A stretch of DNA of 64,000 nt from Flavivirga abyssicola (GTDB lineage Bacteria; Bacteroidota; Bacteroidia; Flavobacteriales; Flavobacteriaceae). Positions 54,427 through 64,000 of this stretch are shown here, piece after piece. Below the pieces are notes generated by a model, which was not told where the DNA came from, did not search any database, and worked only from the letters and a program-made list of their open reading frames with translations. Numbering within the stretch: position 1 is the stretch's first letter; each line of letters begins with the position of its first letter. The translations under genes and the position numbers were made by a program. Location: NCBI RefSeq assembly GCF_030540775.2, contig NZ_CP141266.1, positions 89,501-153,500 of the forward strand, written 5' to 3'.

Positions 54427-56703
54427 ATGTCTGATAATAAAAAACTGCAAGAAATAGAAGAAAACAATGAAGATAAGTCAATCGTAAGTCTATCTAATGA
54501 TACAACGAACGATGACGCTTCATTAGAATCAAATGACGAGATTGACAGGACTGAGGATGCTACTGGTTCTGATGATGCAGTTGACAAGCAAGGCATTGAA
54601 GACCCTAAAACAGAAGAACATGTTGAAATAGGTACAGATACTGAAGCTAAAACAGCAGAAACTGGGAATCATAATGAAGAAACCTCAATAGTAAGTCAAT
54701 CTAATAGTGACTCAACTAACGATGCTTCATTAGAGTCAAATGACAAAACTGAAAAAGCTGACACCGCCAATTCTGAAGATGTAGTTGATACTAATGAGGC
54801 TGTTAGCGAAACTAGTAAAGACAATGAAAGTCCTAAGGAAAACACAAACCTCGAATCGGACATTAAAGCCGAAACCAAAGCTCCTGAAACAGAAAAAGAA
54901 GCAGATAAAGTCATTAATGAAATAGAAGAGTCTAATGCAGAGGATGCAGAAGACGAAGGGAATAAAGAAAGACATACTATTGAAGTTAAAGCTTATGATA
55001 CGATGTCTTTAGAAGCACTTGCTATTGAATTAGAGAAGCTTTTAAAAAATGAAAAGGTACAAGCCATAAAATCTCATGTAGACAATATAAATAATGAGTT
55101 TAAAACGAAGTTTCAAGCTTTAATAGATGAGAAAAAAGAAGAATTTTTAAATGATGGCGGTAACGAAATAGATTTTTATTATTCCTCTCCTGTTCAAAAA
55201 AGATTCAAAGAAGCTTATAAAGAATATCGAAAAAGGCTAAACGAACATTACCAAGGTTTAGAAAAAAACCTAAAGCAAAATTTAGCTAATAAACTAGAGA
55301 TCATTGAAGATCTTAAAGGCTTAATCAACCTAGAAGAAAATATAAACACAACTTATAAGCACTTTAAAGAATTACAAGAACGATGGCGTACAACGGGCCC
55401 TATCCCAAGAGACAAGTATAATAATGCCTGGAATAGTTACCATCACCACGTAGAGATATTTTACGATTTCTTACACTTAAATAGAGACCTACGAGATTTA
55501 GATTTTAAACATAACTTAGAAAAGAAGTTATTAATTATTGCCCGGGCTGAAGAGTTGGCTCAAGATGATAATGTTATGCGTTCTTTTAGAGAACTACAAG
55601 AGCTACATAAAATGTGGAAGGAAGAACTTGGTCCTGTAGCTAGAGAACACAGAGAAGAAATCTGGGAACGCTTTAAAGCAGCTACAAAAATTATTAATGA
55701 TAAGCGACAAGTTTACTACCAAGAAATAGATAAAGTTTACGAAAAAAATCTAGAAAACAAACTTGAAATTATAGCTAAAATTAGTGCTATAAATACAGAA
55801 GAAAACAAATCCCACAGTGATTGGCAAAAGAAAATTAAAGAAATTGAAGAACTTCGTAACGCCTTTTTTAATGCTGGAAAAGTACCAATAAAAGTAAATG
55901 AAAGTACTTGGGCTAAGTTTAAAGAATCTGTGCGCATCTTTAACAGGCGAAAAAATGCTTTTTATAAAGGTCTTAAAAAAGAACAATATAATAATCTACA
56001 ACTAAAATTAGATTTAATTAAAATAGCTGAAGATAATAAAGATAGTGATGATTTTGAAGCAACAACGCCTTTGATGAAAAAAATTCAGAGCGATTGGAAA
56101 AAAATAGGTCATGTACCTAGAAAGGATAGTGACAAAATTTGGAAGCAATTTAAAGCGGCATGCAACAGTTATTTCGATAGATTACATGCCAAAAGAAATG
56201 CTGCTAATCAAGAAAACATCGATGCGTTTAATAAAAAGAATGAATTCTTAGGAGCTCTTAAAGAGTTAAAATTAACAGAAGAAACTAAAGAAAAAAATCT
56301 AGCTCTTATAAAAGAACAAATCACACAATGGAGAACTTTTGGAAAAGTACCAAATGATAAACGATATATTGAAGGTAAATTTCAAAAGACCATAGATAGC
56401 TTACTTACAAGTTTAGAAATGGATAAAAATGAAGTTGAAATGATAAAGTTTGAAAACAAACTGGATAACATCAATACTTCTGATGACGATCATAGAAACT
56501 TAGATAACGAACGTGCCTTTATTCGTAAAAAAATTGATGAAGTAAAAAGTCAAATTAATCAGTTAGAAAATAATCTACAGTTTTTCACTAATGTTAATGA
56601 TGATAATCCACTTGTAAAAGAAGTTCATCAAAACATTAAAACACATAAAGAATCTTTAAAACTTTGGAAGAGTAAACTTCAAAAAATTAAGGATTTCTAT
56701 TAG
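54427..56703 (+). CDS. DUF349 domain-containing protein with acidic N-terminal region
   Basis: 758 aa. Residues 1-175 are acidic, Ser/Thr/Asn-rich and probably disordered, with an internal duplication (SIVSLSNDTTNDDASLESND and SIVSQSNSDSTNDASLESND). From about 195 on, the protein is a long series of charged helices with about five DUF349 units, each with a W-x-x-x-G-x-[IV]-P or similar turn (ERWRTTGPIPRDKYNNAW, KMWKEELGPVAREHREEIW, NAFFNAGKVPIKVNESTW, SDWKKIGHVPRKDSDKIW, TQWRTFGKVPNDKRYIE). A C-terminal coiled coil (about 690-750) follows. No signal peptide. It is an abundant flavobacterial cytoplasmic protein type whose function I do not know. Confidence 0.9.
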   Translation: MSDNKKLQEIEENNEDKSIVSLSNDTTNDDASLESNDEIDRTEDATGSDDAVDKQGIEDPKTEEHVEIGTDTEAKTAETGNHNEETSIVSQSNSDSTNDASLESNDKTEKADTANSEDVVDTNEAVSETSKDNESPKENTNLESDIKAETKAPETEKEADKVINEIEESNAEDAEDEGNKERHTIEVKAYDTMSLEALAIELEKLLKNEKVQAIKSHVDNINNEFKTKFQALIDEKKEEFLNDGGNEIDFYYSSPVQKRFKEAYKEYRKRLNEHYQGLEKNLKQNLANKLEIIEDLKGLINLEENINTTYKHFKELQERWRTTGPIPRDKYNNAWNSYHHHVEIFYDFLHLNRDLRDLDFKHNLEKKLLIIARAEELAQDDNVMRSFRELQELHKMWKEELGPVAREHREEIWERFKAATKIINDKRQVYYQEIDKVYEKNLENKLEIIAKISAINTEENKSHSDWQKKIKEIEELRNAFFNAGKVPIKVNESTWAKFKESVRIFNRRKNAFYKGLKKEQYNNLQLKLDLIKIAEDNKDSDDFEATTPLMKKIQSDWKKIGHVPRKDSDKIWKQFKAACNSYFDRLHAKRNAANQENIDAFNKKNEFLGALKELKLTEETKEKNLALIKEQITQWRTFGKVPNDKRYIEGKFQKTIDSLLTSLEMDKNEVEMIKFENKLDNINTSDDDHRNLDNERAFIRKKIDEVKSQINQLENNLQFFTNVNDDNPLVKEVHQNIKTHKESLKLWKSKLQKIKDFY

Positions 56704-56897
56704 AATTTCAATTACTAAGCAACACGTTAATAATAGAAAGTTTAAGGCATTTTAGGGTATTATCTTATTAATAATTTAAAAGGATAATATACTAATATTT
56801 TATCCACTATCTACTAATAAAGCACCTTTTTCCTATATATTTTTAAAAAACTTTATCCCCTTTTACAAGAAACTCATTGTGCAAATTATTCTAAAAA

Positions 56898-57671
56898 TCA
56901 TAATGACTTTGCTTCTTCCCAAAAAACATCCATTTCTTCTAAAGACATCTCTTTTAAGGGTTTATTAATTGCTTTAGCTTTCTCTTCCAAGTATTGAAAA
57001 CGTTTAGAGAATTTTTTATTAGTGCGCTCTAAAGCATTTTCTGGGTTAATATTTAAAAATCTGGCATAATTTACCATAGAGAACATCACATCTCCAAATT
57101 CACTTTCCATAGCATCCTGATCACCTGATTGTACTTCTGTTTTAAATTCTGCCAACTCCTCCTCTACTTTTTCCCAAACCTGATTAGGTTCTTCCCAATC
57201 AAAACCTATTCCTGCTACTTTTTCTTGTATTCTATTTGCTTTTACCAATGCAGGTAAACTTTTAGGTACGCCTTCCAAAACACTTTTTTTACCTTCTTTT
57301 AGCTTCAAATTTTCCCAATTTCGTTTTACGTCTTCTTCATTCTCCACTTTTACATCGCCATAGATATGTGGGTGTCTGCTAATTAATTTTTCGCAAATAC
57401 TATTGCAAACATCAGCAATATCAAAATCATTCGTTTCACTTCCTATTTTTGAATAGAAAACTATGTGTAACAACACATCACCTAATTCTTTTTTTATCTC
57501 ATCCAGATCATTGTCTAAAATAGCATCACCAAGTTCATAAGTTTCTTCAATTGTTAAATGACGTAACGTTTCCATAGTCTGCTTTTTATCCCATGGACAT
57601 TGAGCTCTCAACTCATCCATAATGGTTAACAATCTATCAAAGGCCTTAAGTTGGTTTGCTCTAGAATTCAT
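56898..57671 (-). CDS. mazG: Nucleoside triphosphate pyrophosphohydrolase MazG
   Basis: 257 aa, two tandem MazG domains. The first (about 25-125) has CPWDKKQTMETLRHLTIEETYELGDAI and the metal-binding EELGDVLLHIVF-type motif, here KKELGDVLLHIVFYSKIG. The second (about 165-250) has VEEELAEFKTEV and ESEFGDVMFSMVNYARF. It hydrolyses NTPs to monophosphates and tempers ppGpp or removes abnormal nucleotides. It is a separate unit on the minus strand, and a palindromic repeat lies upstream. Confidence 0.95.
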   Translation of the reverse strand: MNSRANQLKAFDRLLTIMDELRAQCPWDKKQTMETLRHLTIEETYELGDAILDNDLDEIKKELGDVLLHIVFYSKIGSETNDFDIADVCNSICEKLISRHPHIYGDVKVENEEDVKRNWENLKLKEGKKSVLEGVPKSLPALVKANRIQEKVAGIGFDWEEPNQVWEKVEEELAEFKTEVQSGDQDAMESEFGDVMFSMVNYARFLNINPENALERTNKKFSKRFQYLEEKAKAINKPLKEMSLEEMDVFWEEAKSL

Positions 57672-57722
57672 ATAAAGTGTTTCGGTAAAAATACGATTAA
57701 ATTATAAATGGTTTTATTGATT

Positions 57723-57763
57723 TATTAGATCTGTCAGGTTTTAAAAACCTGACAGATCTAATA
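57723..57763. repeat. Perfect 41-bp palindromic repeat
   Basis: 20-bp arms around a central A at 57743, with the core GATCTGTCAGGTTTT and its complement. It shares CTGTCAGGTTTT-A-AAAACCTGACAG with the palindrome split by the IS at 24824-26141. It lies between mazG and the aconitase terminator. Confidence 0.88.
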
Positions 57764-57773
57764 ATATAAAAAC

Positions 57774-57804
57774 AAAAAATCCAGCTTAAAAGCTGGATTT
57801 TTTT
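57774..57804 (-). terminator. Intrinsic terminator of the aconitase gene
   Basis: AATCCAGCTT pairs with AAGCTGGATT over a 2-nt loop, with A and T runs on both sides, 20 nt past the stop on the minus strand. Confidence 0.85.
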
Positions 57805-57823
57805 ATGACTAAATACCATTTTA

Positions 57824-60094
57824 TTAAACGGCATTTTGCTTTTTAATTAAGTTTAATGCAGAACCTTCATTATACCAATCTATTTGAGATTGATTATAGG
57901 TGTGGTTTACTTTAATAGCATCTTTACTTCCATCTGCATGAACCGCCTCAATAGTTAATTGCTTACCAGGTGCAAATGCATTTAAATCTGTAAAGTTAAA
58001 GGTATCGTCTTCTTGAATTAAATCGTAATCGGCTTCATTTGCAAAGGTTAAACCTAACATCCCTTGTTTTTTAAGGTTTGTTTCATGTATACGAGCAAAA
58101 GACTTTACTATAACTGCCGCAACTCCTAAATGTCTTGGTTGCATTGCAGCATGTTCACGAGATGATCCTTCACCATAATTATGGTCACCAACAACTATGG
58201 TTTTAATTCCGGCTTTTTTATACTCACGTTGCACATCCGGTACACCTCCATAATCGCCTGTTAATTGGTTCTTAACAAAATTTGTTTTCTGGTTAAAAGC
58301 ATTTACCGCACCTATTAAAGTATTATTGGCAATGTTATCTAAATGGCCTCTAAAACGCAACCATGGTCCAGCCATAGAAATATGATCAGTAGTACATTTA
58401 CCAAATGCTTTAATTAATAGTTTTGCACCTGTAATGGAATCTCCTAATGGTACAAATGGTGTTAATAATTGTAAACGCTCTGAATCATCTTTTACAGATA
58501 CCTGTACATGACTACCATCTGCTTCTGGTGCTAAATATCCGTTATCTTTTACATCGAAGCCTTTTGGTGGTAATTCCCACCCTGTTGGCTCATCAAACAT
58601 AACTTCTTCTCCATTTTCATTAATTAACTTATCTGTTAATGGATTGAAATCTAAACGCCCTGCAACAGCAATTGCTGCTGTTAATTCTGGTGAGGCAACA
58701 AATGCATGTGTATTTGGATTTCCATCTGCACGCTTAGCAAAGTTTCTGTTAAAAGAATGTACTATACTATTTTTAGGTGCATTTTTAGGATCACTATATC
58801 TGGCCCATTGCCCTATACAAGGTCCACAAGCATTTGTAAATATTTTAGCATCTAATTTCTCAAATACATCTAGAATACCATCTCTTTCAGCTGTATATCT
58901 TACTTGTTCAGAACCTGGATTAATACCTAATTCTGCTTTCATTTTAACCCCTTTATCTAAAGCTTGCTGTGCAATTGAAGACGCTCGTGATAAATCTTCA
59001 TATGAAGAATTTGTACAAGAACCTATTAACCCCCACTCTACTTTAATTGGCCAATCGTTGGACGTCGCTTTTTCCGTCATTGCTGAACCCACTTCTGTCG
59101 ATAAATCTGGCGTAAATGGCCCATTTAAAAGTGGTCCTAGCTCAGATAAATTGATATCAATAACTTGATCAAAATATTGCTCAGGATTTGTATACACCTC
59201 AGCATCAGCAGTTAAGTGTTCTTTTACACTATTTGCTGCATCAGCAACATCAGCTCTATCTGTGGAACGCAAATAACGCTCCATAGAATCATCATAACCA
59301 AATGTTGAAGTTGTTGCTCCAATTTCAGCTCCCATGTTACAAATAGTACCTTTTCCCGTACAAGACATAGATGTTGCTCCTGGTCCAAAATATTCAACAA
59401 TAGCACCTGTTCCTCCTTTTACAGTAAGAATCTCTGCTACTTTTAATATCACATCTTTTGGTGCTGTCCAACCAGATAATTTACCTGTTAATCTTACACC
59501 TATTAATTTAGGAAATTTCAATTCCCATGCCATACCAGCCATAACATCTACAGCATCAGCTCCACCTACACCAATAGCAACCATTCCTAATCCACCTGCA
59601 TTTACCGTATGCGAATCGGTACCAATCATCATACCTCCTGGAAACGCATAATTTTCTAAAACTACCTGATGAATAATACCTGCACCAGGTTTCCAAAAAC
59701 CAATACCATATTTATTAGAAACAGATTCTAAAAAATTAAATACCTCACTACTTACTGAATTTGCATGTTTTAAATCTGTTACAGCACCTTCTTTGGCTTG
59801 AATTAAGTGATCACAATGCACTGTAGTTGGTACGGCTACTTTAGATTTTCCAGCTTGCATAAACTGTAGTAATGCCATTTGAGCGGTCGCATCTTGGCAC
59901 GCTATTCTATCAGGTGCAAAATCTACATAGTCCTTTCCTCTTACAAATGCCTTAGTAGGATTGCCATCCCAAAGATGAGAATACAAAATCTTTTCAGAAA
60001 GCGTTAACGGTTTTCCTACTATATCGCGTGCTTTATCAACACGCTCAGCCATTTTGGTGTATACACCTTTTATCATATCGATGTCAAATGCCAT
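57824..60094 (-). CDS. acn: Aconitate hydratase (mitochondrial-type aconitase)
   Basis: 756 aa. It converts citrate to isocitrate in the TCA cycle with a [4Fe-4S] cluster. The cluster ligands are C360 ([10 protein letters not shown]) and C423 and C426 (ACGPCIGQW). Substrate-site stretches include [28 protein letters not shown] and, in the swivelling domain, [22 protein letters not shown]. The length and the start [12 protein letters not shown] resemble mitochondrial aconitase more than the longer AcnA or AcnB types. It is a single-gene unit with its own terminator. Confidence 0.97.
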   Translation of the reverse strand: MAFDIDMIKGVYTKMAERVDKARDIVGKPLTLSEKILYSHLWDGNPTKAFVRGKDYVDFAPDRIACQDATAQMALLQFMQAGKSKVAVPTTVHCDHLIQAKEGAVTDLKHANSVSSEVFNFLESVSNKYGIGFWKPGAGIIHQVVLENYAFPGGMMIGTDSHTVNAGGLGMVAIGVGGADAVDVMAGMAWELKFPKLIGVRLTGKLSGWTAPKDVILKVAEILTVKGGTGAIVEYFGPGATSMSCTGKGTICNMGAEIGATTSTFGYDDSMERYLRSTDRADVADAANSVKEHLTADAEVYTNPEQYFDQVIDINLSELGPLLNGPFTPDLSTEVGSAMTEKATSNDWPIKVEWGLIGSCTNSSYEDLSRASSIAQQALDKGVKMKAELGINPGSEQVRYTAERDGILDVFEKLDAKIFTNACGPCIGQWARYSDPKNAPKNSIVHSFNRNFAKRADGNPNTHAFVASPELTAAIAVAGRLDFNPLTDKLINENGEEVMFDEPTGWELPPKGFDVKDNGYLAPEADGSHVQVSVKDDSERLQLLTPFVPLGDSITGAKLLIKAFGKCTTDHISMAGPWLRFRGHLDNIANNTLIGAVNAFNQKTNFVKNQLTGDYGGVPDVQREYKKAGIKTIVVGDHNYGEGSSREHAAMQPRHLGVAAVIVKSFARIHETNLKKQGMLGLTFANEADYDLIQEDDTFNFTDLNAFAPGKQLTIEAVHADGSKDAIKVNHTYNQSQIDWYNEGSALNLIKKQNAV

Positions 60095-60301
60095 AAAAAA
60101 TATTTTAAATTTTGGTTTTTTTAAAGTTATGCAAATTACAAAATTTATATAAATTTATTGAGAATAAACAGCCTAATAGATTAGCTGTTAAATTTAATTT
60201 AAGAAAGTCATATTTTTAATGAAAAAATATTAGGGTTTTGATTAAATTTCGTCATTAAAATTGATAAATTAACAACTATATTCATAATAATAGTTTTTTA
60301 T

Positions 60302-62002
60302 ATGGCACTTATTTTTTTAAGTTGGATTTATATCTTGATAACAGCTACCAATTTCGGGATTCTTTTTAGAAAGTTTTTCGGAATTCAAAATTGTCATATA
60401 ATCATCCATCAAGTTTTAGGACTCTTCCTGTACACAATTACCACAAGTTTATTTGCTTTTTTTATAAGGTTGCATATTGAGTATTATTTGGGGATTCTAA
60501 TTATAAATATTCTTATTACATTTAGCTATAGAACCACGCTTAAATTTTATATTAATGCTTTAGTAAAATCAATTCGTGAGCTAAAAACACATTACAAATT
60601 ACTTTACCTCTTTTTGTTTTTTATCATATTGGCACAAAGTAGTACACAACCCTATCTTTTGGATAACGAATCTTACTATATCCAAACTATAAAATGGCTT
60701 AATGAATACGGCTATGTAAAAGGTTTGGCAAATCTGCATATGTTTCTTGGTCAAAACTCCGCCTGGCACGCCCTACAAGCTGGTTTAAATTTTCCTTTCC
60801 TTTCAACTAATTTTAACGATCTAAATGGATTTCTATTTGTTATTATTGGTTACCTCGCCATTGAAAAATTAAATAACTATAAACCTGAAGGTTCTATTCA
60901 AGATTTTGCTTTTGGTATGATCTTGATATTTTCCCTCTTCTTGATGCAGTTTATTAATAGCCCTTCACCCGATCTTATTATTTTTTTATTAGCTCCCTAT
61001 GTATTTTATCTTTTTATAATTGGGTATAAAAAAATAAATGTAAACGACTTCAAAATTATTTTAAGCCTAGTTCTTTTTTTATGTTTTATAAAAGTAACTA
61101 TGGGTATTTTATCTATTTTAGTCATTATATTGTTTATTAAACACTTCAACACCTTAAAGAATAAGATATTACACTATTTTATTCTAAGTGGGCTTATTCT
61201 AATCTTATTTCTCTTAAAAAATGCTATAGTTTCAGGATATTTAATTTATCCAATTCAATCACTCGACATATTGGACGTTGACTGGAAACAACCAAAAGTT
61301 CTTTTAGAGTTTTACAATAATGGCACATACTTAGCTGGTATGAATAATAATGCTGATGTATCAACATTAAATCTTATAGAGCGTTTTAAATATTGGATTA
61401 GCATTCCAAAATTACACGGAGTTTTTAATAAAATTTATATTTTATTTATACTAATATTTCCTTGGTTTATTGTTAGGAGTAAGGACAAATCTAGTATGAT
61501 GGTAATTTATACTTTAGCTATCTTACAGTTTATTGTGTTATGGAACACATCCCCTCAGTATAGATTTTTCTTTATTTTTATTATCTTTTTATCTATTCAA
61601 TTTTTTATTTCTATTATAAAACATAAATCTCTTGGAGTGTCTTTGGTTTACCTATCAATTATAGCAAGTGCCATTCCTGTATTTTTTAATATAAATCTGA
61701 ATACTTTTACCAATAATCATTTTTCAATGGCATTAAGTCAATTTAAATTAAAACATGTAGTAGTACCGGAAGGAAACTCTAAAACGGTTACATCATTTAA
61801 CAAACATATTATTAATGGTTTTGAATTTAATTCGCCAGATGACGATGTATTCTTTTGGAGTACAGGTAATGGTAATATACCCTGCGTCAATAAAAAACAA
61901 ATTGACTATATAATGTATTACTATAACTATATACCACAACAGCGAAGTAAAAATTTAGCTGATGGATTTAAGTCTATCTTAATTGAAAAAGAGATGAAAT
62001 AA
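60302..62002 (+). CDS. Polytopic membrane protein, GT-C-like
   Basis: 566 aa with about eleven membrane segments (for example MALIFLSWIYILITATNFGILF, FLFFIILAQ, ILIFSLFLMQFI) and a C-terminal soluble tail (about 480-566). The loop DNESYYIQTIKWLNEYGYVKGLANLHMFLGQNSAWHALQAG (about 118-160) has the acidic and aromatic composition of the first extracytoplasmic loop of GT-C glycosyltransferases. I think it belongs to the family called LIC_10190-type membrane proteins, but I am not certain. A role in surface glycan assembly is only an inference. It is monocistronic and converges on the MoxR gene. Confidence 0.75.
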   Translation: MALIFLSWIYILITATNFGILFRKFFGIQNCHIIIHQVLGLFLYTITTSLFAFFIRLHIEYYLGILIINILITFSYRTTLKFYINALVKSIRELKTHYKLLYLFLFFIILAQSSTQPYLLDNESYYIQTIKWLNEYGYVKGLANLHMFLGQNSAWHALQAGLNFPFLSTNFNDLNGFLFVIIGYLAIEKLNNYKPEGSIQDFAFGMILIFSLFLMQFINSPSPDLIIFLLAPYVFYLFIIGYKKINVNDFKIILSLVLFLCFIKVTMGILSILVIILFIKHFNTLKNKILHYFILSGLILILFLLKNAIVSGYLIYPIQSLDILDVDWKQPKVLLEFYNNGTYLAGMNNNADVSTLNLIERFKYWISIPKLHGVFNKIYILFILIFPWFIVRSKDKSSMMVIYTLAILQFIVLWNTSPQYRFFFIFIIFLSIQFFISIIKHKSLGVSLVYLSIIASAIPVFFNINLNTFTNNHFSMALSQFKLKHVVVPEGNSKTVTSFNKHIINGFEFNSPDDDVFFWSTGNGNIPCVNKKQIDYIMYYYNYIPQQRSKNLADGFKSILIEKEMK

Positions 62003-62073
62003 AAAAATTCTCGAAACCAATAATTAGCCTTGGAAGTATATTAATTTACCAAAAAGTCAAACTGTATTAAGTA

Positions 62074-63027
62074 CTAAAACAAACTTTTAATAATTTGACT
62101 TTCTGAAATACCTTCAGCTTCTGCTTTATAGTTTTTAATAATTCTATGTCTTAAAATACTATTTGCTACAGCTTGAACATTTTCGATATCTGGAGAGAAC
62201 TTACCATTAATAGCTGCATGTGTTTTAGCTGCTAAAATTAAGTTTTGGGAGGCTCTAGGACCTGCTCCCCAATCTATATATGTTTTCACTAAATCTGTAG
62301 CTGTATCTCCATTAGGCCTCGTTTTACCTACCATAGCAACCGCATATTCAATAACATTATCTGCCACAGGAATACGACGAATAAGATGTTGAAAATCTAT
62401 TATCTGTTGTGCAGAAAATAAAGAATTCACTTTTGCTTGACTATCTGAAGTCGTTGCTTTAACAACTTCTACTTCTTCATTAAATGAAGGATAATCTAAA
62501 TTAATTGCAAACATAAAACGGTCTAATTGGGCTTCGGGAAGTGGATATGTTCCTTCTTGCTCAATAGGGTTTTGTGTTGCTAAAACAAAATATGGTAGGC
62601 TTAATTTATAATGATGTCCTGCTACGGTTACTGCTCTTTCTTGCATAGCTTCTAAGAGAGCAGCCTGTGTTTTAGGTGGGGTTCTATTAATTTCATCTGC
62701 TAAAATAATATTAGAAAAAATAGGTCCCTTTATAAATTTAAAATGACGGTCTTCGTCTAGAATCTCACTACCTAAAATATCACTTGGCATTAAATCAGGA
62801 GTGAATTGAATACGTTTAAAATCTAACCCTAATGCTTGGGCAATGGTATTTACCATTAGGGTTTTCGCCAAGCCGGGTACCCCTATAAGTAAGGAATGTC
62901 CTCCTGAGAAAATAGATATTAAAATTTGATTTACAACTGCATCTTGCCCAATAATAACTTTAGCAATTTCAGTTTTTAAATCTTTATATTGTTTTACAAA
63001 TTGTTCAATGGCTTTTACATCAGACAT
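62074..63027 (-). CDS. MoxR-family AAA+ ATPase
   Basis: 317 aa. Walker A GVPGLAKT (49-56), Walker B ILADEINR (108-115), sensor and Arg-finger region FVLATQNPIEQEGTYPLPEAQLDRFMF, and a C-terminal lid (about 230-317). MoxR ATPases act as chaperones for assembly or metal insertion of partner proteins, often encoded next to DUF58 and VWA genes; these would lie outside the window if present. The start is only 3 nt after the stop of the parvulin gene, so the two form an operon. Confidence 0.95.
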   Translation of the reverse strand: MSDVKAIEQFVKQYKDLKTEIAKVIIGQDAVVNQILISIFSGGHSLLIGVPGLAKTLMVNTIAQALGLDFKRIQFTPDLMPSDILGSEILDEDRHFKFIKGPIFSNIILADEINRTPPKTQAALLEAMQERAVTVAGHHYKLSLPYFVLATQNPIEQEGTYPLPEAQLDRFMFAINLDYPSFNEEVEVVKATTSDSQAKVNSLFSAQQIIDFQHLIRRIPVADNVIEYAVAMVGKTRPNGDTATDLVKTYIDWGAGPRASQNLILAAKTHAAINGKFSPDIENVQAVANSILRHRIIKNYKAEAEGISESQIIKSLF

Positions 63028-63030
63028 ACA

Positions 63031-64000
63031 TTATTTTTTTAACCAATTACCTGAAAACTCACAATCTCTATATTTTCCGCTTATTTTAATATACGTATCT
63101 AATATTTTTTCTTCTTGCCATTTCTCAATAGCTTTAATTTTTTTCTCATCTAGCGCCAACTCTTTAATTTTTAAATAGTCTCTTGCATAACTGGCTTTAT
63201 GTTCATCTATTCTATCTGTAACCTTCATAATTTTAAACGAAAGGTTTCCTTTACGATCCTGTTCTGTTAAGACCTGACTAACTTCATTATCTTTTAAATT
63301 CTGAATTTGCGCATATTGCTCTGGTCCCATTTTTGTTAAATCAAAATTATAATCCTGAGTTCGCGGATTAATAAGTTGTCCGCCATCTCCACGAGTTTCT
63401 TTCTCATCACTAGATTCCCTTGCTGCATCTGCAAACGTAATATCTCCATCAACAATACGTTGTCTTATTTTTTCTAAACGTTCTTTAGCTTCTTTTACAG
63501 CTTCAGTCGAAACTTTTGGAAATAACAAAACATGGCTTACGTCGTATTCTTGGCCTCTAATTTTTTCGCAATGTATAATATGATAGCCAAATTCTGTTTC
63601 AAAAGGGTCAGATACCTCACCTTCTTGGAGAGAGAAAGCGACTTGTCGAAACTCTTTTACCATCTTAGGTTTTTTTCTATTTAATGTATAAATATAACCC
63701 GATTGTTTCATGCCTGGATCTTCTCCGTACAATACTACTTTTGAACGAAAACTGGCACCATTTTCAACGACATCAACTTTAAATTGTTTTAAACGGTCAA
63801 TGACTTTTTGTTTTGCTTCTTCAGATACCTTTGGTTTAGCAACAATTTGAGCCACTTTAAGTTCGGTACCAAAAAATGGTCGTTCGTCTTCTGGTATTTT
63901 ATTAAAAAATGCACGAACTTCTTCTGGCGTTATTTCAACCTCCTCAACAATTTTGGCTTGCATTCTTCCTGAAAGTTTATTGTTCTTGATAATTTCAAAG
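63031..64000 (-). CDS. Peptidylprolyl isomerase, SurA/PpiC type (5' partial)
   Basis: The frame runs past the window edge: upstream of the Met at 63963 it continues FEIIKNNKLSGR, so the gene starts outside and that Met is internal. The visible 323 residues hold two parvulin-like regions, one around GEDPGMKQSGYIYTLNR, FRQVAFSLQEGEVSDPFETEFGYHIIHCEK and one starting DVSHVLLFPKVSTEAVKEAKERLEKI with FADAARESSDE and GGQL. The C terminus is Lys-rich helix. It is probably a periplasmic chaperone for outer-membrane proteins. It is cotranscribed with the MoxR gene. Confidence 0.88.
   Translation of the reverse strand, partial: FEIIKNNKLSGRMQAKIVEEVEITPEEVRAFFNKIPEDERPFFGTELKVAQIVAKPKVSEEAKQKVIDRLKQFKVDVVENGASFRSKVVLYGEDPGMKQSGYIYTLNRKKPKMVKEFRQVAFSLQEGEVSDPFETEFGYHIIHCEKIRGQEYDVSHVLLFPKVSTEAVKEAKERLEKIRQRIVDGDITFADAARESSDEKETRGDGGQLINPRTQDYNFDLTKMGPEQYAQIQNLKDNEVSQVLTEQDRKGNLSFKIMKVTDRIDEHKASYARDYLKIKELALDEKKIKAIEKWQEEKILDTYIKISGKYRDCEFSGNWLKK

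Noticed and set aside
58644-59168. Plus-strand frame of 174 codons opposite the aconitase gene
   Set aside because: The aconitase frame is fully supported by catalytic motifs; the opposite frame has no domain and no promoter.

Overview
The window comes from a Bacteroidota genome, most likely a marine Flavobacteriaceae. The DNA is strongly AT-rich. Secreted proteins end in type IX secretion (T9SS) sorting domains, promoters look like TTTG-N~20-TAnnTTTG, there are no obvious Shine-Dalgarno sites, and the housekeeping genes (Oar-like TonB receptor, OstA-like protein, orphan LytTR regulator, DUF349 protein, DUF6495-type protein) are typical of that family. No tRNA, rRNA or CRISPR array was seen.

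Region A (1-24,600) is a cell-surface locus. Three giant T9SS-secreted proteins (about 1,990, 1,720 and 1,635 aa) have different N-terminal modules (GEVED plus four choice-of-anchor D repeats; an unrecognised domain; MAM-like, anchor D and thrombospondin-3 repeats) joined to a shared half: LamG, a conserved block containing NYWSSPV, and the same C-terminal sorting domain. Between the first and second, on the other strand, lie two paralogous secreted Cys-type sulfatases, each carrying two LamG domains and a canonical sorting domain. The MAM-like module of the third giant also appears in the second sulfatase. Together they suggest binding and desulfation of sulfated polysaccharide or host/algal matrix at the cell surface, although no glycoside hydrolase or SusCD pair is present.

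Region B (24,600-28,450) contains a complete IS4-type insertion sequence. It has 19-bp perfect inverted repeats and a 9-bp target duplication, and it sits exactly on the dyad axis of a dispersed palindromic repeat. An intact relative of that palindrome is at 57,723-57,763. hisS, a cluster of nested REP-like repeats and a DUF6495-type gene follow.

Region C (28,450-44,640) is core genome: a TonB-dependent receptor with a 16-bp dyad in its leader, rpsF-rpsR-rplI, a LytTR response regulator, priA, a DUF2147 protein, a YihY-type membrane protein, nadC, rlmH, raiA with an MmcQ/YjbR gene, the XTP/dITP pyrophosphatase gene, rel/spoT, fur-like and purA.

Region D (44,656-46,845) is a probable accessory insertion. 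A membrane-bound AraC regulator and a small secreted protein are flanked by 41/42-bp near-identical copies of the purA terminator.

Region E (46,900-64,000) is again core-like: OstA/LptA-like protein with a class III aminotransferase, a TPR protein, two tandem DUF368 transporters overlapping aroE, a DUF349 protein, mazG, aconitase, a polytopic membrane protein, a MoxR ATPase and a parvulin-type chaperone cut by the window end. The first and last genes are truncated by the window edges.
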